Assembly (NCBI RefSeq): GCF_002879615.1
Contig: NZ_PNRF01000012.1
Coordinates: 1 to 64,000, forward strand
Source: Billgrantia endophytica
GTDB lineage: Bacteria; Pseudomonadota; Gammaproteobacteria; Pseudomonadales; Halomonadaceae
Direction: 5' to 3'
DNA length: 64,000 nt
Shown: one piece after another, positions 1-9,002 of the stretch
How the letters are laid out: every line of letters begins with the position of its first letter
Position numbering within the stretch: position 1 is the first letter of the stretch
The notes under the pieces: generated by a model
Databases searched by the model: none
What the model saw: the letters and a program-made list of their open reading frames with translations, nothing else
Told to the model about the DNA's origin: nothing
Position numbers and translations under genes: made by a program

Positions 1-57
1 CCAGGACACCGCCCTTTCACGGCGGGAACAGGGGTTCGAACCCCCTATGGGACGCCA
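1..57 (+). tRNA. tRNA-Glu (UUC), 5' part outside the window
   Basis: The 3' portion of a tRNA is present: the anticodon arm with CCCTTTCAC, so anticodon TTC, a T arm with GGTTCGAACC, the acceptor 3' strand and an encoded CCA ending at 57. The D arm and 5' acceptor strand lie upstream of the window. The anticodon and the GCCCTTTCAC context are those of bacterial tRNA-Glu. Confidence 0.93.
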
Positions 58-103
58 CTCCATTCGTCAGATGCTGGATGACCCTGTCGTCCAGATGGGA
101 CAA

Positions 104-178
104 GCGGGAATAGCTCAGTGGTAGAGCACAACCTTGCCAAGGTTGGGGTCGCGAGTTCGAATCTCGTTTCCCGCTCCA
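104..178 (+). tRNA. tRNA-Gly (GCC)
   Basis: Complete tRNA. The acceptor stem GCGGGAA pairs with TTCCCGC, the D arm holds AGCTCAGTGGTAGAGC, the anticodon loop is CTTGCCAAG with anticodon GCC, and the T loop is GTTCGAATC. CCA is encoded. It lies 46 bp after tRNA-Glu in the same direction, so both are probably cut from one transcript. Confidence 0.97.
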
Positions 179-770
179 GTTCATGATCTGCAGAAGTCCA
201 TCGTGTCCTGTCGTTCATTGAGAAATATGGCATTAGTTCATTTTTCCATTCCAGAAATATCCATCCGTATCCGCCCCATGTCCGTGATCTTTGAGTCCAT
301 CGATGCAGATAGATGGTCCCCTTGGATCGCCCGTTCGATCCCGGTGCCATTCTGCCATTCGTGTGCGGGTGGCGTTGCCGCACTGATTCGGCCGCCGGCT
401 AGGACCGCTCTAGTCTAGCGTCGTTTATTCACCGAGCAGGAATTCATGGATGCGTTTCATCCGTGCGTGGTGCACCTGGCGTATGATGGTGGGACGGAAC
501 AACCAACACCGCTACTTGATTCCGTCCGCAGGGCCTTGCCTATGCCTCCCCGCCCTTTGTCCGGCGTGGTGTGTTGAGGGCGGGGTAAATCTCTGAGTGT
601 GGGTCGGGACAAGGAAAGGTGAGTGGGTAAAGAGGCATTGTTCGATAAGATGCTGGAGCGAGGCAGAAGGCGTTACGGTTGTCCGACGCGCCCTCGAACC
701 CATTCAAGGCTGGATTCGGTAAGTCAATCCGATTTTACGAGTCACTACGAAGGTGCGGGAAGGACAAGAC
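179..770. other. Gene-free stretch after the tRNAs
   Basis: About 590 bp in which I find no convincing gene; the short open frames have no recognisable product or ribosome site. One notable structure is a 9-bp stem, CCCCGCCCT at 548-556 with AGGGCGGGG at 577-585, around a 20-nt loop. It may be a processing or termination structure but lacks a T-tract. The 3' end probably holds the promoter of the acyltransferase gene. Confidence 0.5.
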
Positions 771-1853
771 ATGTGGAGCGTGCGCTCAGCGGAGAAGCAC
801 GACAATGCCAAGCTTTCTTCAATCCAGGCCGTCAGAGCCGTGGCGGCGTGGGCCGTCGTAACGGGCCACTTGCTCAGTGTGGCGACCATGGTATCGAATG
901 GTCTTCCGGTATTTTCTAAACTGTACGCGTACTTTGGCGTACTGGCGCATGCTGGAGTAGATGCATTCTTTGTCATTAGTGGCGCCATCATGGTGCTGCT
1001 TTACGGGAAAGACAGCAATGAACCCAGGTTGTCAGCGACATTGCGGTTCTTGGCAAAGCGGATAATTCGCATCTATCCATTATTCTGGGTAACCGCAGCC
1101 GTTACGTACTATGCAGGAGTGCGCCTAAATCCGGAGTCGTTCATTGGGTTGCTCAGGCAGATAATGCTAATAGACGTTCCAATTTTTCACCCTGTTGCAT
1201 GGACTCTGGTATATGAAATGCTGTTTTACGTTTCAGTCGGGATTACCATTCTTATTTTTGGAAGACACCGTCGTTTGGGATTCTTCTTTCTGGTGGCGGC
1301 CATCTTTTTATCCGCCTGGTTGAACCCGCATGGTGTATTCGGCCACCCTATCATCATTGAGTTCGCCTTCGGAATTGCGGCAGGTTCAATGTATCGCTGG
1401 AGGTCCGTGGCCCCTCGCTTCTTTGTGATCGTGGGGAGCGTACTTCTTGGTTCGGGAATGATATATGTCTCCGGCATCGATGATTTGACCACCGTCAACA
1501 TAGCGAGGATCTGGGCGCTGGCAATACCGGTTACGCTGTTGATTTATGGCATCATGTGCCTTGAACGAGACCAGCGCCTTACGGTGCCGGCCTGGTTGGT
1601 CCGGGCTGGAGATGAAAGCTATAGCGTCTACCTCTGGCACTTCGGGATCATAATCGGGTTGGGATATTATTTGGCGTTGAAAGGCATGCAAAGCATCCTG
1701 ATAACTATCGTGTACATGATCGTTTGTGTTGTCTTGGTCGCAATTGCCTCCCGCTACAGCTACCTCGTTTTCGAGCGTCCGATCATGACTCGTGCCTTCA
1801 GGACATCGGTCACGACAGAAAAGGCTGGAGCGACAGCCACGGACAAAGCTTAG
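771..1853 (+). CDS. Acyltransferase 3 family membrane protein
   Basis: 360 aa integral membrane protein of the acyltransferase-3 (OafA/ExoZ) family, which moves acyl groups, often acetyl, onto surface polysaccharide at the inner membrane. Seen: an early His in the first helix (VVTGHL), the family motif DAFFVISG about 60 residues in, then about ten hydrophobic helices and a short polar C-terminus. ATG 771 follows GGAAGGA; a GTG at 753 is in frame but lacks such a site. It stands alone after the tRNAs and converges with the SDR gene. Base composition looks less GC-rich than downstream genes, which may mean transfer. The acceptor is unknown. Confidence 0.85.
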   Translation: MWSVRSAEKHDNAKLSSIQAVRAVAAWAVVTGHLLSVATMVSNGLPVFSKLYAYFGVLAHAGVDAFFVISGAIMVLLYGKDSNEPRLSATLRFLAKRIIRIYPLFWVTAAVTYYAGVRLNPESFIGLLRQIMLIDVPIFHPVAWTLVYEMLFYVSVGITILIFGRHRRLGFFFLVAAIFLSAWLNPHGVFGHPIIIEFAFGIAAGSMYRWRSVAPRFFVIVGSVLLGSGMIYVSGIDDLTTVNIARIWALAIPVTLLIYGIMCLERDQRLTVPAWLVRAGDESYSVYLWHFGIIIGLGYYLALKGMQSILITIVYMIVCVVLVAIASRYSYLVFERPIMTRAFRTSVTTEKAGATATDKA

Positions 1854-1863
1854 TTTCTGGAAC

Positions 1864-2592
1864 CTAGTTGCTGGCGGTGGGGCGCACGACGATCTCGCTG
1901 GTGTCGACGTCATCGGGCTGGTTGATCACATGGGCGATAGCAGCGGCGATGGCATCGGGTTTGAGCGCGATTTGACGGTAGCTCTCCATCGCTTCGGCCG
2001 CGGCGGCATCGGTGATGGTGTTGGCCAGTTCCGACTCCACCACGCCGGGATAGACGCAGGTCACGCGGAGCTTGTCGTTCTCCTGGCGCAGCCCGTCCGA
2101 AATGGCGCGTACGGCGTATTTGGTAGCGCAGTAGATGGCGCCGGTGGGCACGACGAAGAGCCCGCCGATGGAGGAGATGTTGATCACCTGGCCGTTACCC
2201 TGGGCTTGCATGGTCGGCAGAACGGCGGCGATACCGTACAAAACCCCGCGGATGTTGACGTCGATCATGCGGTCCCACTCCTCGACCTTGAGCGAGGCGA
2301 CGGGTGACAGCGGCATCACGCCGGCATTGTTCACGATGACGTCGATGCGGCCATGGGTCTCCAGGGCGAAGTCGGCGAAGGCTTGCACGTCCTCTCGCTG
2401 CGTGACGTCCAGCGCACGATAATCCACCGTGCCGCCGTCGGCGTGGATGGCTTGCGCCAGTGCCTCGAGCCTCGCGGTGCGGCGGGCGCCGATCACCAGG
2501 CGATGGCCCTGACTCGCCAGGCGGCGGGCCGTGGCCTCGCCGATACCGCTGCTGGCGCCGGTGAGAAGGATGACTTTCGATTCATGATTCAT
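1864..2592 (-). CDS. SDR family oxidoreductase
   Basis: 242 aa classical short-chain dehydrogenase, cytosolic and NAD(P)-dependent. Seen: the cofactor motif TGASSGIG at residues 11-18, NNAG at 88-91, catalytic Ser near 140 and the YxxxK pair at Tyr154/Lys158 (YCATK). Arg residues after beta-2 (GARR) favour NADP(H). ATG 2592 gives a normal N-terminus; the frame stays open 26 codons further upstream but the extension matches nothing in the family. It is divergent from a YqhC-type AraC regulator, which probably controls it. Substrate unknown; family members with this neighbour often reduce aldehydes or ketones. Confidence 0.9.
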   Translation of the reverse strand: MNHESKVILLTGASSGIGEATARRLASQGHRLVIGARRTARLEALAQAIHADGGTVDYRALDVTQREDVQAFADFALETHGRIDVIVNNAGVMPLSPVASLKVEEWDRMIDVNIRGVLYGIAAVLPTMQAQGNGQVINISSIGGLFVVPTGAIYCATKYAVRAISDGLRQENDKLRVTCVYPGVVESELANTITDAAAAEAMESYRQIALKPDAIAAAIAHVINQPDDVDTSEIVVRPTASN

Positions 2593-2813
2593 GGTTGAGT
2601 GTCCCCGTATCGGTAACTGGTAGCGGTCCACGTGGCTCGTTCGGGTCTTACGAAGCGACCGTCGAGACAAGCGTAGGGACGTGCCGACGATACCGACAGG
2701 TGCGTTTCTATTGCATGATTGCCCAATCCTATCGGGAGGAAGTGTTTGAGGAGATCAAGGGACAGGGGTGCGTTACTCTACGTGTGATATCGGCAGAATG
2801 TGAGTTTCCTTCC
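2593..2813. promoter_or_regulatory. Divergent SDR/AraC control region with a conserved block
   Basis: This 221-bp intergenic region must contain both divergent promoters. The part at 2687-2750, which includes AGGTGCGTTTCTATTGC and GATTGCCCAATCCTA, recurs in degenerate form at 10153-10215, where it also lies near an SDR fossil. Its survival in both places suggests an operator for AraC regulators of this type. The binding assignment is inference. Confidence 0.5.
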
Positions 2814-3758
2814 ATGGCATCACCGGTCATACAAGCGCCCCATGAACGGATGGTCGAGCTGCTGTATCGGCTCGCCCCCCACGAGGGCTACACCCAGTCG
2901 TTGCTGGATGGCGTGCGCTTTCTGCGCTCGAACCGTCCCTTGAAGCACACGCCGGTACTGTATGAGCCGAGCATCGTCATCGTCTGCCAGGGGCGCAAGC
3001 GCGGTTATCTGGGCGATGAGGTCTATCTCTACGATGCCCAGCACTATCTCGTGCTCTCCGTGCCGCTGCCCTTCTCGTCGGAAACCGAGGCCAGCCCTGA
3101 AGAACCGATGCTGGCCATGGCGATTCGCCTGGACATGGCAGTGGTGGCGGATCTGGTACTGATCCTGGATCAGTCGAGTGGACACTCGATTGGCGCGCCT
3201 CGCGGCATGATCTCCACTCCGCTAGGCGAGCCGATGGCGGACGCGACGCTCCGATTACTCGACGCGCTGACCTCACCCATCGACGCGCGCATTCTGGCGC
3301 CCGCCATCGTGCGCGAAATCTGCTATCGCGTGCTGATCGGCGAGCAAGGAGGAAGCGTGCGCGCGGCCCTGGCCCATCAGGGGCAGTTCGGCAGGATCGC
3401 CAAGGCGCTGCGGCGCATTCATGCCGACTATGCCGAGACACTGGAGGTTGCCCGGTTGGCCGGTGAAGTGGGCATGAGTGCACCGGCCTTTCATGTCCAC
3501 TTCAAGGCGGTGACGCGCACATCGCCCATTCAGTACATCAAGTCGACACGGCTGCATCATGCCCGCTTGATGATGGTGCGGGATGGCTTGACCGCCGCGG
3601 CCGCGGCGGCCCAGGTGGGCTACGAGAGCCCGTCCCAGTTCAGCCGCGAGTTCAAACGTTTCTTCGGCCGACCCCCGGGCGAGGAAGTGCGCGAGATGAA
3701 AAGCACCCTTGCGCTATTACCGCCCACGCAGGTGGCCGGCTTGGCCCAGCCTCACTGA
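2814..3758 (+). CDS. AraC family transcriptional regulator (YqhC-type)
   Basis: 314 aa. The N-terminal half (about residues 5-170) matches the AraC_N domain of YqhC-type regulators, with PxxYEPSIVIVCQGRK in the cupin-like region. The C-terminal 110 residues form the double helix-turn-helix with GMSAPAFHVHFKAVT and VGYESPSQFSREFKRFFG. ATG 2814 puts the family start at the protein N-terminus; the longer open frame to 2595 is untypical. In E. coli, YqhC controls aldehyde reductases; here the divergent SDR is the likely target. The second HTH has a GC-rich alanine run whose length differs in the partial copy at 9003-9373. Confidence 0.9.
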   Translation: MASPVIQAPHERMVELLYRLAPHEGYTQSLLDGVRFLRSNRPLKHTPVLYEPSIVIVCQGRKRGYLGDEVYLYDAQHYLVLSVPLPFSSETEASPEEPMLAMAIRLDMAVVADLVLILDQSSGHSIGAPRGMISTPLGEPMADATLRLLDALTSPIDARILAPAIVREICYRVLIGEQGGSVRAALAHQGQFGRIAKALRRIHADYAETLEVARLAGEVGMSAPAFHVHFKAVTRTSPIQYIKSTRLHHARLMMVRDGLTAAAAAAQVGYESPSQFSREFKRFFGRPPGEEVREMKSTLALLPPTQVAGLAQPH

Positions 3759-3799
3759 GTGGGTGCCCTTTACCCATACGCAAACGGGCCACCCTGATG
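3389..3799 (+). repeat. Direct repeat, copy A (AraC 3' end)
   Basis: 411-bp segment covering the AraC HTH region and the sequence just after its stop, repeated in the same orientation at 9003-9413. Most of the two copies is nearly identical. Differences: copy B lacks 8 bp after GGAGGTTG, has a 9-bp longer alanine-codon run, and diverges by scattered changes in the last 80 bp. Both end at CGGGCCACCCTGATG. Together they bracket the TRAP transporter block. Confidence 0.92.
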
Positions 3800-3869
3800 T
3801 GCTCCTCAGTCTGAAGAGCCGCTGGTTCACCTATATTCATTTGGTGCATCTCTAGGCCGTATGTTCCAC

Positions 3870-4385
3870 TGTATTCTCATCACTTCCGTGTCCTGACGGC
3901 CGGCAATTTATGTTCTCATGTGAACTGCGACATGCTCTCGTAACCACCGTAACCACCGTAACCACCGTAACCACCGTAACCACCGTAACCACCGTAACCA
4001 CCGTAACCACCGTAACCACCGTAACCACCGTAACCACCGTAACCACCGTAACCACCGTAACCACCGTAACCACCGTAACCACCGCGCTGCCCGCGGTTTC
4101 CTTCCGGCAGCATCAGCCAGCGTGCCTCGGTCAGGCGCAATTGCTTCTGGAATTGCAGCGGCGTGAACGAGGTCACGGCGGGAAAGTGATGGATAGAATG
4201 TTGATGGGCTCATTCCGGTCACAACCACCAGCGCTCGGCCGGAAATATCTATGCAAATCCGGCTCAAAGCACCACGACCGAGTGTGCCACATTCTGCACA
4301 TGGCCATTGGCCAGCAAGGTATCGGATCGCCGCACCGTGCTGGCCAGCCAACGGCCAGTAGTATAATCTCTTGCGCCAGTTGCGC
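3870..4385 (-). pseudogene. Decayed AraC (YqhC-type) regulator
   Basis: Read on the minus strand from 4385 down, remnants of the same AraC family appear in order but in different frames: LAGQHGAAIRYLAG (linker before the HTH), GMSPSTF (first HTH), SFTPLQFQKQLRLTEAR and LMLPEG, then GYESMSQFT (second HTH), then an early TGA. The N-terminal domain is missing, at least one frameshift lies near 4180, and the alanine-rich turn before GYES is replaced by the 9-bp repeat array. The closing stretch still aligns with the fossil at 10254-10465, including ACGGAAGTGATGAGAA, after a deletion. It cannot make a working regulator. Confidence 0.82.
3940..4083. repeat. Tandem array, sixteen copies of GTAACCACC
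   Basis: 144 bp of perfect 9-bp units. On the minus strand, in the frame of the decayed AraC gene, each unit reads GGTTACGGT or a rotation (Gly-Tyr-Gly). It ends exactly at the GYES motif, so the array looks like expansion of the GGT-TAC codons at that site. Because a unit is three codons, growth keeps the frame. Such arrays vary in copy number by slippage. Confidence 0.97.
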
Positions 4386-4409
4386 TTGCAACATGGCACT
4401 TGTTGGGCG

Positions 4410-4605
4410 GTCGAGACCAACTTTCTCGGTGGCGCCGTCCACGACATCCCGGATTGCAACAAGTAGTTGGCGGAGGCGGCTGTGCTTGGCCGCGTTGGCC
4501 TGCCGGACGATATCGGGCCGGTGATCGCTAGCCTGTTGTCCGAGAATAACCGCTGGATCAATGCCCATGGATCGAAGTATTCGGTGGCAGGTCATCTGAT
4601 CGAGA
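4410..4605 (+). pseudogene. Fossil of an SDR oxidoreductase C-terminus
   Basis: The plus frame starting at 4410 reads VETNFLGGAVHDIPDCNK, then TAG at 4464, then LAEAAVLGRVGLPDDIGP, then LLSENNRWINAHG. This is the usual end of classical SDR enzymes (IET-F-GG-V, GRVG-P-DIG, LLS-RW-N). The stop in the middle, no upstream Rossmann region and loss of the last residues show a dead fragment. It abuts the decayed AraC fossil. It differs from the intact SDR at 1864-2592, so it came from another family member. Confidence 0.8.
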
Positions 4606-4761
4606 TGAGAGATCGCTGCGCCGATGCCACCTTACATCACAGCGCTGCACAACGCTGGCTGGTTCCACGAGATCAGCCATCTTCCTGCCAGTTATATCTG
4701 CCATTACGTCTTGCGCAAGAAAGCGAATAAAGTACATCGGCACACAATTCTGGTACTAAAT

Positions 4762-6042
4762 TCAATGGGTTACCCACAGAATGATCTCGGGGAATAGGGT
4801 GAATAGCCCCACTGCGCCGAGTAGAATCAGCCAATAAGGCAGGGAAGCCTTGGCCGCAGAGGGCAGATCGACATCGTTGTTGGAAATCGACGATAGCACA
4901 AACAGATTGAGCCCTACCGGCGGTGTAATCATGCCGATCTCGATCAGCAGAGTGACGATAATGCCGAACCAGATTGGGTCGAAGCCGAGGCTGGTAACCA
5001 TAGGGAATGTGATCGGTAGGGTCATCAGCAGCAACGAGATGCCATCGAAGAAGCAACCGAGCACGAGATAGACAAGCACGATCATTAACAGGATGCCGTA
5101 GGGGCCCAGGCCGAATCCCGAGATCGCATCGACTGCAGCACGCGGAATGCCCAGTAGGCTGACGGCCTGAGACAGAATCACCGTGCCAATCAGAATCATA
5201 CCGATGGCGGCAAACATCAATGAGGCATGCTTAAAGGCCTGCCACAAACGTACTATATTTAGGTCGCCCCAAGTCATACCCAGCACGATGCTGGCGACCA
5301 CGCCCAGCGCAGCAGATTCTGTGGGCGTGGCGATGCCCAGGTAGATAGTGCCCAGCACGAAGAAAATCAGAATCGGCAGTGGCCAGATCTCCAGCATTCC
5401 TTGACCCACCTCGCCCCAGTCCATCTTATCCTTCGCGATCGGCGTTACTGCGGCGCCGATATTGGCACGGATGATGATCCACAGCGAGAAGGCACAGGCG
5501 ATCATCAGCCCCGGCAACATGCCGGCAATGAACAGCTTGCCGATCGATACATTCTGAGTAGCGCCATAGATGATCAGTGCCAGGCTGGGCGGAATCAACA
5601 ATCCCAGAGTGCCGCCAGCGGCTAGGGTCCCCACCACCACGCTGGGCGAGTAACCGCGTTGCTTCAACTCGGGATAGCCCACTGAGCCAACCGCTGCCGC
5701 GGTGGAGGTGCTGGAGCCACTGACCGCACCGAACAGAGTGCACACTGCGATATTGGTATGCAGCAGTTGCCCAGGCACCCGCGCGAACAGTGGTGTGAGA
5801 CCGTTGTACACCCGTCGCGATACACCGCTAGCTAGCAGGATCTCACCGAGGAAAATGAATAGTGGTACGGCGCTGAGAGTGAAGTCGGTGAGCATATTCC
5901 AGGACGCATTGATCGCCAGCGGCGTGGCTCCGTTGGCTTGGAAGTGCAGCAATAGCATCCCGGTGAGGCCGAGCGCGGCACCCAGAATCGCCCCGCTGGA
6001 GAGCAGCACAATCAGGCTGCCACTGAGCAGTAGCCAGCTCAT
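4762..6042 (-). CDS. TRAP transporter large membrane subunit (DctM family)
   Basis: 426 aa, about 12-13 predicted membrane helices, the channel subunit of a tripartite ATP-independent transporter driven by an ion gradient. Family features seen: PLFIFLGEILLASG, the GAVSGSSTSTAAAVGS loop, LIPPSLALIIYG, IATPTESAALG and ITPPVGLNLFVL. ATG 6042 overlaps the stop of the DctQ gene as ATGA, so translation is probably coupled; the open frame upstream is only DctQ in another frame. It is the last gene of the dctP-dctQ-dctM unit. The substrate, usually an organic acid, cannot be read from this subunit. Confidence 0.95.
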   Translation of the reverse strand: MSWLLLSGSLIVLLSSGAILGAALGLTGMLLLHFQANGATPLAINASWNMLTDFTLSAVPLFIFLGEILLASGVSRRVYNGLTPLFARVPGQLLHTNIAVCTLFGAVSGSSTSTAAAVGSVGYPELKQRGYSPSVVVGTLAAGGTLGLLIPPSLALIIYGATQNVSIGKLFIAGMLPGLMIACAFSLWIIIRANIGAAVTPIAKDKMDWGEVGQGMLEIWPLPILIFFVLGTIYLGIATPTESAALGVVASIVLGMTWGDLNIVRLWQAFKHASLMFAAIGMILIGTVILSQAVSLLGIPRAAVDAISGFGLGPYGILLMIVLVYLVLGCFFDGISLLLMTLPITFPMVTSLGFDPIWFGIIVTLLIEIGMITPPVGLNLFVLSSISNNDVDLPSAAKASLPYWLILLGAVGLFTLFPEIILWVTH

Positions 6043-6548
6043 TGTGATACCTCCTCTTCCAGTGGCCGGTCGGCGACGGGCTGGCGTATACCGTGACGAA
6101 ACTGCACCAATATGCACAGCAGCATGGACAGCGGCATGATCGCCATCCATGGCCACAGCAGAATACCGCTGATATCGGCTCGCGAATTGATTGAGCGCGA
6201 GAAGTCCATGAAATCCCATGCCTCATAGGCGAACACCACGCAGAACGTCAACAGCGTCAAGGTACCAATGATGTCCATGATCCTGGCCATGGGAGGTGGC
6301 ACGAGTTGCCGCAGGATCTCGATCCGAATGTGACGGCCCTTATCTAGCACGTGTGGTAAGCACAGAAAGGTTAGCGACAGGAACAGCAAGCCGGCCAGTT
6401 CGTCGGAGAAACGCAGCGGCCGGCCACCCAAGTAACGCATCAGCGTACTGACGAAGATTAACCCCGTCATCACCGCGCCGCTGGACACTCCGAGCAGAAA
6501 AGCGCAGTGCGCCGTTCTCCCGATCAGCAGGTTGAAGTTTCGCAGCAT
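6039..6548 (-). CDS. TRAP transporter small membrane subunit (DctQ family)
   Basis: 169 aa with four predicted helices, the usual size and topology of DctQ. Seen: a long first helix region ending in RYLGGRPLRFSDELAG, the conserved region before helix 2, and KGRHIRIEIL. It bridges the binding protein and the channel. It lies 65 bp after the binding-protein gene and overlaps DctM by 4 bp. Confidence 0.93.
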   Translation of the reverse strand: MLRNFNLLIGRTAHCAFLLGVSSGAVMTGLIFVSTLMRYLGGRPLRFSDELAGLLFLSLTFLCLPHVLDKGRHIRIEILRQLVPPPMARIMDIIGTLTLLTFCVVFAYEAWDFMDFSRSINSRADISGILLWPWMAIMPLSMLLCILVQFRHGIRQPVADRPLEEEVSQ

Positions 6549-6613
6549 TGGTATCGCCCAAAGTGGAAAGGAAAGGGAAAAGCTGGCAAGGACCGCCGAC
6601 TTCCGGATCGTCG

Positions 6614-7636
6614 TTACTCAGAAAGCGCCTGAGTGACACTCTCGTAGTAACGGATACCGTCGTCGCCTGCGTTTTCGGCCATGCGTTTCCAGGTCTTCCA
6701 GGCGGCGGTGACGAAGGTTTCCACGTCGGCGTCGGAGAATGGCTCCAATAGGGTGATGCCCAGCTCCTCTCGCTCTTCCCGCGCCAGCGTTTCGCGCTCG
6801 GCATCGACGGCGAGTTCGCGTGTGGTCTTCCAGATCTCCTGCCCCGCTTCCTCCAACGCCTGTCGTTGGTTGTCGTCGAGCCGCCCCAAGGCACGTTCGC
6901 TGATGCCGAAGATCCACGGTGCGGCGGCCCATGGGTGCAGGTAGGATTCATACTTGGTGACTTCTTGCAACGAAACTGTTTTAGCCACCGTCGACAGGTA
7001 GTAGGCGCAGTCCACCACTCCGGTCTGTAGCGCCATGTACATATCGTTCTGTGGGATCACCTGGGCGGCTATCCCCAGTTCATCGAAAGTTTCGACTAGA
7101 TGCCGCGACCAGACACGCACCTTCTTGTCCTGCAGCTCTTCAAGGGAGTTGACGGGCTCCTTGCAGTGCAGGCCGACGTCGAAGATCGGCGCTACCACAC
7201 CACCTACCGTATGGATATTCCATTTAGCGAAGCCATCGTCGTACATCTCCTTAATTACTGGCAGGATGTCGAGGTGCTGGTCGGCTTGGGTGATTGCGCC
7301 TTGGGCATAGATCGAAGCTAGAGCTGGTGCGTCGCGGGTATAGTACTCGCCATACAGCAGCGCCATGTCGGCCATGCCACGCTGCAGGGTACGCAGGATG
7401 TCGGCTTCCCTAAGGCCAAGTGCGCCAGCATGGTAGACATCAATCTTCAGTTCACCGCCGGACTTTTCCTCCACTAGCCTGGCGAAGGCGTCGATATGCT
7501 CGGCTTCGGGACGCGATTGCGTCAGCCCACTGTGGAAGTTGAGGGTGATGGCATCGGCCTGTGCTGTGGCCATCATGGTAGTCAGACTCAACAGTGTCAC
7601 TATCTTGGCTAGTTTGCATAAATTTTTGTCTTTCAT
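6614..7636 (-). CDS. TRAP transporter substrate-binding protein (DctP family)
   Basis: 340 aa periplasmic receptor. The signal peptide runs through about residue 27 (KIVTLLSLTTMMATAQADA). The family signature region is present around DKKVRVWSRHLVETFDELG and MYMALQTGVVDCAYY; the Arg of KVRVW normally pairs with a carboxylate. It is first in the minus-strand dctPQM unit and divergent from the GATase1/AraC regulator. It is only distantly like the DctP at 31413-32444, so the two systems probably take different substrates. Confidence 0.94.
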   Translation of the reverse strand: MKDKNLCKLAKIVTLLSLTTMMATAQADAITLNFHSGLTQSRPEAEHIDAFARLVEEKSGGELKIDVYHAGALGLREADILRTLQRGMADMALLYGEYYTRDAPALASIYAQGAITQADQHLDILPVIKEMYDDGFAKWNIHTVGGVVAPIFDVGLHCKEPVNSLEELQDKKVRVWSRHLVETFDELGIAAQVIPQNDMYMALQTGVVDCAYYLSTVAKTVSLQEVTKYESYLHPWAAAPWIFGISERALGRLDDNQRQALEEAGQEIWKTTRELAVDAERETLAREEREELGITLLEPFSDADVETFVTAAWKTWKRMAENAGDDGIRYYESVTQALSE

Positions 7637-7838
7637 TGTTTTTGTCTCTCAAGATGAAGGAGTAATATCATCTTGAGTGGTAACCTTGGTCTGCAGGAGA
7701 CCGCTTGCGACATTTTCATGTTGATTAGCGACAGCGTTGAATTTGCCGATATCGAGTGTGCCTTCAGTCAACGTGGAAGTTTGCGCTTACATGCTATGGA
7801 GAGGGCTATTTTCAATCCTGCTGGGAAGACCTTTCATC

Positions 7839-8879
7839 ATGGGATCTCACTTTGAGAGCTTATTGAAAAATAAGAACATGGCGTATATCGATTCCGATCG
7901 GGGTGGCGCGACACCATCCCGGGTCAAACGGGTTGCCTTCGTGCTAGTGGAGCATTTCTCTATGATGGCCTTCACTGGGGCGGTCGATGCGTTGGTCACC
8001 GCCAACCTGATGCGTTCAGCCACCCTGTACGAAGTGCTGGTGGTGGGTACCGAAGGTGAGACGGTACTCAGCGACCTGGGTATCGAGATCCCGGTTGATT
8101 GCCAACTGTCGCGACTCGACGAACGCCAGTTAGATATCCTGATCCTGTGCGGTGGCTATCGCGTTCAGCTGTGTGCCAATGCCTCGATGCGGACCAAGCT
8201 TAAGGCCGCCAATGCTGCCGGGGTGGTGCTTGGCGGGCTGTGGAACGGTGCCTATTTCCTCGCCGAGGCCGGTCTGCTGGACGGTTACGAGTGCGCCTAT
8301 CACCCGGATGGCCGGACGATGATGAGCGAGGATTTTCCCAAGGTCAGGATATCCAACCACAGTCATGTGCTGGACCGCGACCGTATCAGTTGCGCTGGTG
8401 GCAGCAGTTCGCTAGACATGATGCTGGCGGTGGTCAGGGACGACTGTGGCAAATCATTTGCCAGCGCCATCGAGGAAGTGCTGAGCTGCGACAAGATGAC
8501 CGAGGTCATCGATGTCTCGGTAGCCAGCATCGATCGCAACCCTGCCTTGCCACAGTCGCTGAAAACGGCGCTTGAGTTGATGCGCAACAATATCGACGAA
8601 CCGTTGTCGATCGTCGAGGTAGCCCATTGCGTCGGCATCTCCCGGCGTCAGCTCGAACGGTTGTTTTGTCACCATGTTGACGCCAGCCCATCGCGCTACT
8701 ATCTGGAACTACGTCTGACCCACGCCCGCCAGTTGTTGCAACAGACTAATAAGCCAATCCCCGATATCGCAGTGGCCACCGGCTTCGTCAGCATTTCCCA
8801 CTTCCGGCGCTGTTTCCACCAATTGTTCGATATTTCGCCTGGGCGCTTCCGCAAGACGTTCTTGCAGCAGTTGTCGTGA
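7839..8879 (+). CDS. GlxA-type regulator: DJ-1/PfpI domain plus AraC HTH
   Basis: About 346 aa. The N-terminal 190 residues form a GATase1/DJ-1-like domain (VKRVAFVLVEHFSMMAF, GGYRVQL, GGLWNGAYFLAEAGLLDG); the position that is Cys in active amidotransferases reads Asn (LWNGA), so it is likely a ligand sensor. The C-terminal 100 residues are an AraC double HTH (VGISRRQLERLF, ATGFVSISHFRRCF). Start uncertain: ATG 7839 follows GGGAAG at a long spacing, ATG 7878 is also possible. Divergent from dctPQM, so it most likely controls that transporter. Relatives sense amino-acid or amine-derived compounds. Confidence 0.88.
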   Translation: MGSHFESLLKNKNMAYIDSDRGGATPSRVKRVAFVLVEHFSMMAFTGAVDALVTANLMRSATLYEVLVVGTEGETVLSDLGIEIPVDCQLSRLDERQLDILILCGGYRVQLCANASMRTKLKAANAAGVVLGGLWNGAYFLAEAGLLDGYECAYHPDGRTMMSEDFPKVRISNHSHVLDRDRISCAGGSSSLDMMLAVVRDDCGKSFASAIEEVLSCDKMTEVIDVSVASIDRNPALPQSLKTALELMRNNIDEPLSIVEVAHCVGISRRQLERLFCHHVDASPSRYYLELRLTHARQLLQQTNKPIPDIAVATGFVSISHFRRCFHQLFDISPGRFRKTFLQQLS

Positions 8880-9002
8880 TCTTCTCCTGTTTGTCGGCAT
8901 GCACCAAATACGTGCCTATGAGTCATTGAGCCAGGTAGTTATGGTCGAGGGGTGGTGATGGTTCTGGTCAAGTCAGAGTGGGCACTTGGTTAGCGCACCT
9001 TG

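Noticed and set aside
548..585. Hairpin CCCCGCCCT/AGGGCGGGG as tRNA operon terminator
   Set aside because: The loop is 20 nt and no T-run follows. It lies 370 bp from the tRNA end, so it is noted only inside the gap entry.
3940..4083. CRISPR-like array
   Set aside because: Units are 9 bp with no spacers; this is a simple tandem repeat.
3908..4561. Long open frames through the 9-bp array (Val-Thr-Thr, Gly-Tyr-Gly and Trp-Leu-Arg repeats)
   Set aside because: All six frames stay open only because the 9-bp unit lacks stops. They have no ribosome sites, and the flanks are AraC and SDR fossils.
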